From Catenulispora yoronensis (GTDB lineage Bacteria; Actinomycetota; Actinomycetes; Streptomycetales; Catenulisporaceae), in the NCBI RefSeq assembly GCF_039531695.1, contig NZ_BAAAQN010000066.1, positions 3,849 to 67,848 of the forward strand: a stretch of DNA of 64,000 bases, read 5' to 3'. Positions 24,971-34,400 of this stretch are shown one piece after another. Under the pieces are notes generated by a model, which did no database searches, was not told the DNA's origin, and worked only from the letters and a program-made list of their open reading frames with translations. How positions within the stretch are numbered: the stretch's first letter is position 1; every line of letters begins with the position of its first letter. The position numbers and the translations under genes were made by a program.

Positions 24971-26794
24971 TCACGATTCCTTCGGGTGGGCCGCCGGCGA
25001 ACGCCTTGCCTGATCCAGGACTTGGTCAAGAAGCCCGGTGACGGTCCCGCCTCCCAGTACCAGTTGGCGGTCCAGCAACCGGTTGGCCGTCTCGCACGAC
25101 GTCTCGCTGATGAGTGCGCACCCATGGCAGGCCGAGAGATTCAGCGACGAGGAGCCCTGGCGATCGCTTTCGATACAAACCGGATCATTCGAGCACACAT
25201 CGGCATCGTTCAACGCGGCCATCAGCAAGGGAATGAGTTTGTCCGGCTCGCCCAGCCGCACGAGCCCGCCGAGCGTCCCCTGCGCATCGCCGGCAGCCGT
25301 GTAGATCAAGATGCCGGCGGTCCGGTCCGGCCGGTCGGTGTTGGCGTAGACCCGCTCCTGCAACGACGCCGACGCGTACCCGCTCGCGAATGCCAACCTC
25401 CGGATGAGCAGGTGGGCGATGGTGTGCAGCGCGACGAATCTCGGCTCCGGCACGTCCAGCCCGGCGGCCCACGGTGCCGACTCACGTCGGGCCATCAGGA
25501 TGCCCGCCCGGGCCCGGACATCGGGTTGGTTCTCCCACTCGACCAGACGAGACTCGTCGAAACGCAGGAAGATCCCCTCCCCGAACATTTCGACGGCCGG
25601 GTAGACCGGTTTCCGCTTCCGATCCGGCCCGAGATCGACGGTGACGAAATCGGCGTCGGCGCTGTGCCGTTGGAACCGGCGCAGGGCCCTGACTTCACGG
25701 ACGCGTCGGACCTGGCCGATGGCGGGAAGCCGATCCGTCAACGCCGACGGCCACTCCGACTCCTCGGGCGTCCTCCATCCGTCGACGACGAAGTCGCCGT
25801 CGCTGCGATCCCTGCCGCCCTCCAGCTTCTTGAGGAACGCGGCCCACTCGCCGTCCTTCAGGTCCAGGAGCGGCTTGTCGTCGGCCGGGTCACCACCGGC
25901 CGCGAGACTCAGGACCTCGTCGGCCGTGACTCCGAGCTCGGCCGCGATCCACCCGGACACCATCTCGGCCTGCGGGCCGCCGTTGTCGGCGACCACTTTC
26001 TCGAAGTAGACGTGACTGCGGATACGGTCCGCCTGCTCGGCGGACGGCGGACGTTCTTCGGGAATGTCGAGCGCCGAGATCCGATCCGCGATGTAGTTGC
26101 TGGTCGCACCTCGCTGAACCGCTCTGAGCGGGTGGTCGCAGCGAACGGCGGTGTCGGTCTCCTCCCACGGCTGGGTCCCGCCGCACCGGATACCGTCCCG
26201 CTGCAGCGAGTCCGTGAGGACCAGATCGGACAACGGCCGTGACCGTCGGCACCCGTTGCAGTGGATTCGCAACGACGCCAGACCCTCGCCGCGCTGGGCG
26301 GAGCGCAGAAACTTAAGCTCTTTGTAGGCGCGACAGAATCGCACCTCTTCGGTCACTCCTGAATCAGTCCCCCGATGCGCCCACCTGAACCAGGGCACGT
26401 CCTGGATGTGACTCCCGCGCTCGCAGACTGCGACGTATCGCATGGGAACGAGCATCCCGCCGCATTCGCACTGGTTGGTCCAACGGCCCTTGTTCCTCCC
26501 GCTGCCGCGCGAAAGGGTCGTGCAGCGCTCGCAGAAACGCCAGGTCGGAAACCTCCAGTAGACGAGATGCGCCGTTTCTCTGCCGGCGCGTCCCGCATGA
26601 GCCGGCGGCTGCTTGAGCACGCCGCCGCCCAGACGCAGCACGAGCCGCTCGCAGTGGATCTCGCGCGCGGCCCGCCGGTCCCACCACGAGGTGTCGGGTG
26701 CGATCAGCGACTCGCCTCGGACGTCGACGACCGCTCCCACGCCGAACGGCGTGATTGCCTCCGAAAGCCGCAGGTCATGAAGAATTCGTTCCAC
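24971..26794 (-). CDS. drmB: DrmB-like DUF1998 protein (DISARM core)
   Basis: A 607-aa protein matching DrmB of the DISARM anti-phage system. The N-terminus LRLSEAITPFGVGAVVDVRGESL is the family opening. Zinc-ribbon pairs follow (CERC...CECG near 100-125; CNGC...CGG...C near 190-220). The DUF1998 region begins near residue 453 (FVALHTIAHLLIRRLAF) and carries AGILIYTAAGDAQGTLGGLVRLG and the C-terminal Cys cluster CSNDPVC...CHGC...SCE. In DISARM, DrmB forms a complex with the helicase DrmA. The GTG start overlaps the drmA-like gene by 20 bases. It is last of four coupled genes; the usual downstream drmC (phospholipase D) is absent. Confidence 0.88.
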   Translation of the reverse strand: MERILHDLRLSEAITPFGVGAVVDVRGESLIAPDTSWWDRRAAREIHCERLVLRLGGGVLKQPPAHAGRAGRETAHLVYWRFPTWRFCERCTTLSRGSGRNKGRWTNQCECGGMLVPMRYVAVCERGSHIQDVPWFRWAHRGTDSGVTEEVRFCRAYKELKFLRSAQRGEGLASLRIHCNGCRRSRPLSDLVLTDSLQRDGIRCGGTQPWEETDTAVRCDHPLRAVQRGATSNYIADRISALDIPEERPPSAEQADRIRSHVYFEKVVADNGGPQAEMVSGWIAAELGVTADEVLSLAAGGDPADDKPLLDLKDGEWAAFLKKLEGGRDRSDGDFVVDGWRTPEESEWPSALTDRLPAIGQVRRVREVRALRRFQRHSADADFVTVDLGPDRKRKPVYPAVEMFGEGIFLRFDESRLVEWENQPDVRARAGILMARRESAPWAAGLDVPEPRFVALHTIAHLLIRRLAFASGYASASLQERVYANTDRPDRTAGILIYTAAGDAQGTLGGLVRLGEPDKLIPLLMAALNDADVCSNDPVCIESDRQGSSSLNLSACHGCALISETSCETANRLLDRQLVLGGGTVTGLLDQVLDQARRSPAAHPKES

Positions 26795-29700
26795 GGCGGG
26801 CGTCCTCCATCGGTTCGTGTACTTGGACAGCGACGTTGGGTTCGACGGAGCGCATCGAGTCCGCGACGGGCCAGCCCTGCCCGGACTGGTCGAACCGTTT
26901 CAGCAGCGCGACGTCGTCGGCCTTCTGACGGTCGTACAGGAGCGCGGCACCGGTCTCGCGCGCGGACGCTGCGCGGCGGTCCCAGTCCCGAAGCAGGGCC
27001 CACACCTGGTCCTCGGTCTCCTCGGCCTCGACCCGCTCCGATCTCGCCACCAGCGCGATGAAGTTCGCGACCAACTTCTCGACGGCGTCGCGCAGCCGAT
27101 CGTCCTCGAGATCGAACCGCGAAGCAGCACCGTTGTCGGCGAGTATCGGGAACGACTGCCGGAACAAGGCCACCAGGGCGCCCGGCAGGGAGCGGGCCCG
27201 GGACGCCAGCGACCACGGAGTCACGCTCGTCGGCTCCACGTTGCGGTAGAGCGCCTCGTGGTAGCCCCTGAAGGTCTCGAAATGCGATCTGTCACGAGCG
27301 CGGTTCGATCGGAACAACGTGGTGACCACTCCGTTGTTCCGACCACGACCCACGCGGCTCGTCGCCTGGATGTATTCGGAAGTCGTCTTCGGCTGGCCCA
27401 CCATGAGCATCAGGGACAGGCGCGGGATATCGATGCCGACGGACAGCATGTTCGAGGAAAGGACGACGTCGACGGCCTGATCGGAGTGGTCCGCACTGCG
27501 ATCCAACTCGCGCAGGTCGTTGGGAAGCTCCTCCGCACCGCGCCGGCTGGTGAGCTCCAGCACCCGATCGGCACGGACCCGGCGCAACGGCAGACCAAGA
27601 CGTTCCGCACGAGGCTCCAGACGTCCGTTCACGTCGTCGACCACCAGCGTCCCCGTCCGACCGAGCTCGCGAAGGCTGTTGTGGTAGAGGACCGCGGTCC
27701 AGTAGGAATCCCGCGTCGCCCCGGTCTCGGGTCGACCGGCGAGCACCGCCGGGATCTCCAGCAGCGGCGCCGCGGCGGAGATGAGGGCCGACACCTGCGA
27801 AAGCGACTGCGGCATCAGACCCACGTACAGCCGACCTTCACCGCTGCCGACGGGTCGGGAGAAGAAGGTCAGATCACCGTCGAGACCTGCCGGCGGATAG
27901 AGCCCCACTTCGCGCCCGTACAGGCCTCGCACCTGCTCGTCCGAGGCCCGGATCGTCGCCGTCGAGGCAATGATCTTGGGGGCCGTGCCGTTCCTGCTCA
28001 ACAGCACCTGGACCACCGCGTCGAAGACGGCCACGGTGGTCCCCAAAGGGCCTGACAGCAGGTGCAGCTCGTCCTGGATGACGAGTGTCGGCTGTCGGAA
28101 AGGTGTGCCGAGGCCGAGCAGCCTCCCGGCCTCCGGCCGGAACTGGAGCCGAGCAAATTTGTCGACCGTGGCGAGCAGGATCGTCGGCGGCTCCTCGTAG
28201 AGGATCTCGTCCACCACGGCGACGGGAAGCGCGTCGTTGAACCGGCAGTCCTCATCGGTGCAGTGGATCACCACCTCGTGTCCGACCAGACGGAATCCGT
28301 AGCTCGATCGATCGATCGCCTTGCCGGCCGGCACAAGCGACGCACCGCACCATGGACAACGCTCGACCTGGAACTGGTTGACCTCCTCCGGTCTGGCCGC
28401 CTTGTGGAGACGTTCCAGTGCCGCTTTCGCATCGCTCCGCGAACGTGGCGTGACCTCGTTGCCGACCCAGAGTCCGATGGAGAACGGTGCCATGCCCTGC
28501 GCGCGCGGATCGTCGCGCCGAAGCAGTTCCATCGCGCAGACGAGTGAGGCAGCCCGTTGGAACTGCTGCGCCGTCAGCAGGCGAAGCGTGTAGCGCGTGA
28601 TCACCGCCGTGCCCGCGCCCGCAAGCCCGAGCACTACCCGACGACGGAAGATCTCGACAGCCGCGAGCCCGAGGTAGGCTTCCGTCTTCCCGCCGCCCGT
28701 GGGGAACCAGATCAGATCGACCAGTTCCCGATCCTCGTGGGACTCGTCGACCGTCGATGCCAGTGCCACCAACAGGAATCCGAGCTGGAAGGGACGCCAC
28801 CTCGGCGCATCCACGTCCGGGCCGCCACCTCGCCTGATCTCCGTCTGACGCATCTGCAGATCCATCGCGGCCATGCCCAACGCGAACGCTGTCCTCAACT
28901 GCGAACCGTCCGGTGCACGCAGCAGCTCGACGCCTGCGGCCATGCGCCGGACGGACCGCCTCGCCCGCTCCGTGATCGCGCGGGCGGAGGAATCCTCCCC
29001 GAACCCACCGACCCGTTCCTCCTGCCCGGAGACCCAATCGGCGAATGCGCCCACGAACACGTCCAGGAGCTCCAGAACCTCGTCCGGCTGCGAATCGATG
29101 CGGGCGAGGTTGTCCAGACGAAGTGCCTCGGCAGCCTTCGAATCGGCGGCGAAACCCGTCGTCTCGATGGCCGGAACCACGAACGCGGGTACCGGATCGA
29201 GGAACACCCGTGTGCACGACCCGTCGACAAGCACCCAGTCGGCCGCCATACCGTGGCCCACCGCGAACACCTTGCGATCACGGTAACGGAGCCTCAGTTC
29301 CGCCGACTCCTCGTCGGTGTCGAACTGCTGTGCCGTGTCGTATTCGAGGATCCGGGCCTCCGCGGCCGGCCTGACGCCGAGATCGATCTGGAACAGGGTC
29401 CGGCCGATGTCCAGACGGTCGTCCCCGGTCGACGGCGACAACACGCGGGCATGCACGGTGACGAGCCGGTTCTCGCCGTGGACCCGCCATCGGGACCCGA
29501 TCTCGAGCTCCACCTCGCCGACCCGGAACTGATGCATGGGACGCTGTTCGGAAAGTTCCACCTCGTCGAAACGGAACGGCGACCGCTGCCACCGCGGAGG
29601 CCCGTCCTCGGAGACCGGCAGGTACGTCCCGCCCGAGAAGTCGCAGAAGACGAGGTCCCGGTCGGTGACGAAGGAGATCGCCGCCGACGAGGGACGCCAA

Positions 29701-29942
29701 TCCTCGGCGAGCGGCGGGGCCGCGCCGTCCTCCTCGATCTCGCCCGACGCGACGTCGGACTCGACCGACTCGTTCGACGAATCGTCGGGGTCGGGAACCA
29801 CGGATGCCGCCGGAAAGAGCATCCCCACGGCGTATTGCCGGTCCGGCAGGTTCAGAACGACTTCGTCCGCGTCACCATCCGGGCCGACGTAGGCAGCTCG
29901 AAGGTGGTTCAGGGTCGCCTGCTGTGCTCTCGTCAGGGTCAT
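26775..29942 (-). CDS. drmA: DrmA-like DISARM helicase
   Basis: A 1055-aa SF2 helicase matching DrmA. Walker A is WFPTGGGKTEAYLGL (Lys about 419), Walker B is the DELH of VIQDELHLLSGPLGT (about 624-627), motif III lies in IIASTATIRASDEQV, and the late motifs are SSNMLSVGIDIPRLSLMLMVGQP and IQATSRVGRGRN. A zinc ribbon (CPWC at 529-532, then CTDEDC) is inserted between Walker A and B, as in DrmA. The N-terminal 370 residues lack helicase motifs. In DISARM, DrmA with DrmB binds DNA and blocks phage. ATG at 29942 overlaps the upstream stop by one base; a GTG one codon earlier is possible. Confidence 0.9.
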   Translation of the reverse strand: MTLTRAQQATLNHLRAAYVGPDGDADEVVLNLPDRQYAVGMLFPAASVVPDPDDSSNESVESDVASGEIEEDGAAPPLAEDWRPSSAAISFVTDRDLVFCDFSGGTYLPVSEDGPPRWQRSPFRFDEVELSEQRPMHQFRVGEVELEIGSRWRVHGENRLVTVHARVLSPSTGDDRLDIGRTLFQIDLGVRPAAEARILEYDTAQQFDTDEESAELRLRYRDRKVFAVGHGMAADWVLVDGSCTRVFLDPVPAFVVPAIETTGFAADSKAAEALRLDNLARIDSQPDEVLELLDVFVGAFADWVSGQEERVGGFGEDSSARAITERARRSVRRMAAGVELLRAPDGSQLRTAFALGMAAMDLQMRQTEIRRGGGPDVDAPRWRPFQLGFLLVALASTVDESHEDRELVDLIWFPTGGGKTEAYLGLAAVEIFRRRVVLGLAGAGTAVITRYTLRLLTAQQFQRAASLVCAMELLRRDDPRAQGMAPFSIGLWVGNEVTPRSRSDAKAALERLHKAARPEEVNQFQVERCPWCGASLVPAGKAIDRSSYGFRLVGHEVVIHCTDEDCRFNDALPVAVVDEILYEEPPTILLATVDKFARLQFRPEAGRLLGLGTPFRQPTLVIQDELHLLSGPLGTTVAVFDAVVQVLLSRNGTAPKIIASTATIRASDEQVRGLYGREVGLYPPAGLDGDLTFFSRPVGSGEGRLYVGLMPQSLSQVSALISAAAPLLEIPAVLAGRPETGATRDSYWTAVLYHNSLRELGRTGTLVVDDVNGRLEPRAERLGLPLRRVRADRVLELTSRRGAEELPNDLRELDRSADHSDQAVDVVLSSNMLSVGIDIPRLSLMLMVGQPKTTSEYIQATSRVGRGRNNGVVTTLFRSNRARDRSHFETFRGYHEALYRNVEPTSVTPWSLASRARSLPGALVALFRQSFPILADNGAASRFDLEDDRLRDAVEKLVANFIALVARSERVEAEETEDQVWALLRDWDRRAASARETGAALLYDRQKADDVALLKRFDQSGQGWPVADSMRSVEPNVAVQVHEPMEDARRGTNSS

Positions 29943-31459
29943 CACGTCACCTGCCTCGGTCGGAGAAGCCGCTGCAATCGCGTCCGGTCCTCCTTGGACG
30001 CGACGATGTGCAGTGAGACGCGGGCCCGCGTCACGGCCACGTAGAAAGCCGCCATTCCCGCCGCGTCGAAGGATCTCGGCAGGTCGTAGACCACGACATG
30101 TTCTGCCTCCAGCCCTTTTACGACCTTGGGCAGACGTAGGGCGAAGCCTCGGGCGGACTGGCCGGAATGCGCACCGGCCCCGGCACCGATGATCCAGATG
30201 TCGTCCTTTCGCACCCCTCCGGCCACCAATTCCATGGCCACGTCCTCGGCTGCATCGACATCACCGACCCCGGCGGGGGTGTGCCAATGGACCTTCTCGC
30301 CGTGGACGATTCCGGGATCACCGATGTCGGCCCCCAGATACTCCTGCACCATGTGCACGATCGCTTTGGTGTTCCGGACATTGAGATCCAGATCGACCCT
30401 CAACGCCTCGGAGGCGACGAGCTCGAACACCTCCTCGTCGAACGCCCCGTCGACGTGGGCCTGGTTGTTCATGTCGAGGAACATGCGCCAGCGGCCCTCG
30501 GCGCGACCGCCCTTCATCACGGTGTCGAGCCGGTCCATGCTGTCGGCGTTCATCAGGTCCTGCGCCTCGTCGACGAGGACGACGTCGTAACGACGTCCCG
30601 GCCCGACATCCGCGAACGGGACAACCGCGATGCCCCTGCCACCGATGTGCGGTGCGAAGTATCCCGCGAGCTCCCGCGAGTTGAAGGTGATCAGTACCGA
30701 CCTGCCACGTTCCGCCTCCTGCTTCGCGGCCTCCACCAGAACCAGCGACTTGCCCGTTCCGGCTCCTCCCGACGCGACGACTCTGGGGTTGCGTGCCAAC
30801 GCGGCCAGCAGCCGGGCCTGACCGGCAGTGGCCCGGTTCTGTTCTTCCATGACCGCGCCGCGCTGGGCGTCGATCACCGGCATCCGGGCGAACTCGCCGA
30901 AAAGACTCGCCCGCAGGCGCTCGGTCCCGGCGCGCCTGCGCCCGGCCGGTGGCGTGCGGGCACCCGACGCGATGACATCGAGTGCTCGGGCAAGACGCTC
31001 GGAGCTCATATCTTCTCTCGCGAGCCAGTGTGTCGGTCGCCAACCCACGTCATGCGGTGGGGCATCTATATCCGGCGTGATGACAGCGGCCTCCGAGGCG
31101 AACCATCCCGCGCCCTCGTCCTGGAGGATCTCCCTCAGCGCGTACATGGCCGACTGCGCCTGGTCCATGGGCGAGGAACCCAGCTTGTGCCAGTCGCCAC
31201 GCCGGTCGATGCTGTACCAGACGCCGTCGTGTTTGCCGATTCCTCCGCCCTTGACCTCGACGAGGATGACGACGTTCCGCCACAGGACGACGAAGTCCGC
31301 CTCCGCCTGCTGCTTGTGGGGATGCGATCGGAGACGCACCGAGTGGAAGGCGACGGCGTCCGGATCCCCCTCCACCAGCCCGAGCAGGCGAGCGACCCGA
31401 CGTTCGGCGTCGCTGACGGCGGTCTTGTCGATATCCGCGAGATCGGGAACGAGGATCAT
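29942..31459 (-). CDS. NERD nuclease-like domain fused to SF1-type helicase/ATPase
   Basis: A 505-aa protein. Residues about 15-130 are a NERD (nuclease-related) domain: SDAERRVARLLG, then QAEADFVVLWRNVVILVEVKGG, giving the D and E-x-K of a PD-(D/E)xK site. The second part is an SF1/UvrD-like ATPase: ASGGAGTGKSLVLVEAA (Lys about 237), ITFNSRELAGYF, VLVDEAQDLMNADSM (Asp about 297), LDLNVRNTKAIVHMV, and late motif FYVAVTRARVSLHIVAS. NERD-helicase proteins occur in defence islands. It is coupled by ATGA overlap to the GHKL-helicase gene and almost overlaps the drmA-like gene. It is not a standard DISARM component. Confidence 0.88.
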   Translation of the reverse strand: MILVPDLADIDKTAVSDAERRVARLLGLVEGDPDAVAFHSVRLRSHPHKQQAEADFVVLWRNVVILVEVKGGGIGKHDGVWYSIDRRGDWHKLGSSPMDQAQSAMYALREILQDEGAGWFASEAAVITPDIDAPPHDVGWRPTHWLAREDMSSERLARALDVIASGARTPPAGRRRAGTERLRASLFGEFARMPVIDAQRGAVMEEQNRATAGQARLLAALARNPRVVASGGAGTGKSLVLVEAAKQEAERGRSVLITFNSRELAGYFAPHIGGRGIAVVPFADVGPGRRYDVVLVDEAQDLMNADSMDRLDTVMKGGRAEGRWRMFLDMNNQAHVDGAFDEEVFELVASEALRVDLDLNVRNTKAIVHMVQEYLGADIGDPGIVHGEKVHWHTPAGVGDVDAAEDVAMELVAGGVRKDDIWIIGAGAGAHSGQSARGFALRLPKVVKGLEAEHVVVYDLPRSFDAAGMAAFYVAVTRARVSLHIVASKEDRTRLQRLLRPRQVT

Positions 31460-34400
31460 GCGCGTTGCTCCTGCCAGAGATCTTCGTACTCACGGTATCC
31501 GAGCAGGTCGGTGACATCCCCGAAGTCGTCCGCCATGTCGACGATCAGACACTCGGGCTTTCCGCCGTTCGCAGGACCGCGAAGCCCACGGCCGGCCATC
31601 TGGATGTAGGCGCTCGGGCTGAAAGTGGGACGAGCGATGTACAGTGCGCGGACGCCGGGCGCGTCAAAACCTTGGATCAGCAAGTCGCAGTTCGCGAGGA
31701 CACGGATCGAGCCCTTCTGGAAGCCCGCGATGATGTCCCGCCGTTCCTGTCTGCCCGTCTGCCCGCTCACCGCGGCCGATTCCCTGCCCCGATAGCGAAG
31801 AGTCGCCGCGAGGACCTGGGCCGACAGCACGCTCGGGGTGAACACGAGGACCGGCCAGTCGGGATCCTGATCCATGATGTGGTCGACGAGGATCGACATC
31901 CGGGCCTGGTCACGGCCGATGCGGTCCAGCACGCTCTGGCTGAGCCGGCGTTGCCTCGTGGCCTCCTCGATCTCTTCGTCCCGCAGTTCGACGTCGATCC
32001 CCGGCAGCACCTGGTGCTGGACCCGGGCCAGGACCCCGAGTTCGGCCAACTGCGCGTACGCGTCCCCGTCGAAGGCTTCGATCATGCGCATGCCGAATCG
32101 GCTCGCGAGAGCCGAGGTCGCTTGCTCGGAAGTGCCCTTGAACGGCGTCGCCGAAAGTCCGACCAGTGGCCGCTCCCATCCACGACCGGCCACACCGAGC
32201 CAGGTGAAAATACGCGTGTACCGTTCGGAGCCGCCGGCGCGATGCCCCTCGTCGACGATGACCGCCGACGCCTGGCCGAGCCACTCGTACTCCGGGCTCT
32301 CCAGGACGGCGTCGAGCTTGGCGTCCGTGGCCACAATGACACTGAACTCCGTGTCCGGCTGATGGACGGTGTTCCTTTCCCACAATCGGCCGACGGTCAG
32401 CGGGCGCTCGTCCCCCAGCCCTCGCCATACCGTGCTCCAGGTCTGCACGGCCTGCTCGCAGAGTTCCACCGACTGGGCGATCCACAGCACAGGACCGAGC
32501 AGTCGCCCGTCCATGAAAAGCCTGAGCACCGTCTCGGCGGCGACCCGGGTCTTGCCGGCCCCGGTGGGCAGCTTGACCATCGCCTTCAGATGCCTGCCGT
32601 TCGCCTCCCTGAGTGTGAGCACGTCCTGGAGCTGCCTGCTGATCTTGACCTGGAACTTGTGCAGAGGATTGAGCCGCACCGCCCCTGGGACGACGAACTC
32701 GTTGTCCTGACGCTCGCTGCGCCGACCTGCGTACTCGGCGCCGAACCCCATCTTCCGGAGCCAGGAGACGGTCGCCGGACCACCCGCCCATTCGACCGGA
32801 ACGTCCGAGAAACCCTCCTGCCTGAACCGGTCGGCAAGCAACTTGATCGAGTCGGTTCCGTAAACGGTCCGGAACAGCTTCGCGACCGAGGTACGGTCGT
32901 CGACCAGGTCCTGCGCCACGAGCGCTTGCCACAGCCCCCTGGGCAGCGCCTCGCGCAGGTCGTCCGGCCCGAAGTACACCTCGAGTCGGTCCTCGTCCGT
33001 CGCCGCGGCACTGGCCTCCAGCCGGAGTTCCTCCAAGCGACGATCGACGCCGGCCTTGCGGACCGTGTCGAGATCGGCGGCGGTGAGGCGCAGATCGAAC
33101 GCTTCGTTGACGATCCGGAGCTGACGCCGCTCGTCGGCCGCGTCCTGCACGACCAGGTTCAGCCCGTCGAGGTGGTAGGGCAGCGACTGGTCTTCGAGGC
33201 CGTCCTCGGTCGTCACCCGCTTCACCACCTGGAGCGCCATGGCGATCGTGGCGTTGGTGAGCCGGTCGGCGACGTGCGTGCTGCGAAGCCCGGTGAAGAC
33301 GTCGAGCACCCGCTCGCTCTCCTGCACACCGTCCAGCACCATGGAGAACGCGAAGCTGTCCTCGAACCGACGGCAGCCCACGAAGTTCACGAGTTCGACG
33401 GCCCGCGCCTCGGTCGTCCGCAGATAGGGGCGCTGGCGCGCTGCGAGGAACTTGTCCTGCTCGTCGGTCGTGGCGACGTACACCGCGCCGGGCGAACGGG
33501 ACTCGATCGCCCGTCCCACCTTGGCAGGGATGCTCGGCGGCTGGGCACCCGGATAGGCGATCCGGCACGCGGCGGTGACGAATTCGACGAGCACCGAGTC
33601 GTCGATGTTCGACGGGAACAGCTCCGCCTCCAACGCCGTCCTGAGGACCGGAGCCGGCACGGAGTCGAGCTCGTCGGGGAGATGCAAGGCATCGACGATC
33701 GCCCGTGGACCGGTGAACAAGGGAAGCAGCTTCTCGTACTTGACGAGCGAGGGTGCGACGACCTCGGTGGGTGCCCGGAAGCCCCGATTCGACCGCACCA
33801 GACCGGCTCGTTCCACGGCCCACTGAACCGGTGACCGCACCGGGTGCGTCCGCCCGGTGTCGAGGTCCTCGCAGGACCATTCGGCCCCCTCGAATCCCAG
33901 CAGCTCGACGGTCCAACGCTCGCGGATCTGGTCGGACGCCCCGACCTCCTTCAGGATGAACAATGCCGAGACCGGGCCCGCTCCCCGACCGGGAAAGAAC
34001 TCCAGGCGCTCCGCGGTGCCCGGCGAAGCCCGGTCCTCGTCGAGTGCGGAGACCACCCAATCCCGGTACTCGTCCAGGAACGGCTCGGACTCCAAGGCAT
34101 AGTCACGGACGGGCTTGTGCACCACTCCGAGCCCACGCGCCACTTCCGGCAGGCACCGACGCCGATCAAGACTCCTGGAGGCGTAGTCGGCCCCCAGCGG
34201 TTCGTCGAGGTCGAAAACGTCGCCGGGCCAGGCCCATCCGCCGTCCAGAGTCGGGACTTTGACCGTGCCCGGATAGCGCACCAGTATCGACAAAGCCTCC
34301 CGTACCGGGACTCCAAGAACAGCGTCCCAGAGTTTGGTGTACTGGTCGTCGCTCGACCCGGCGGACAGTCGCGCGAGACGCGCGTTGAGGATCGCCTGCG

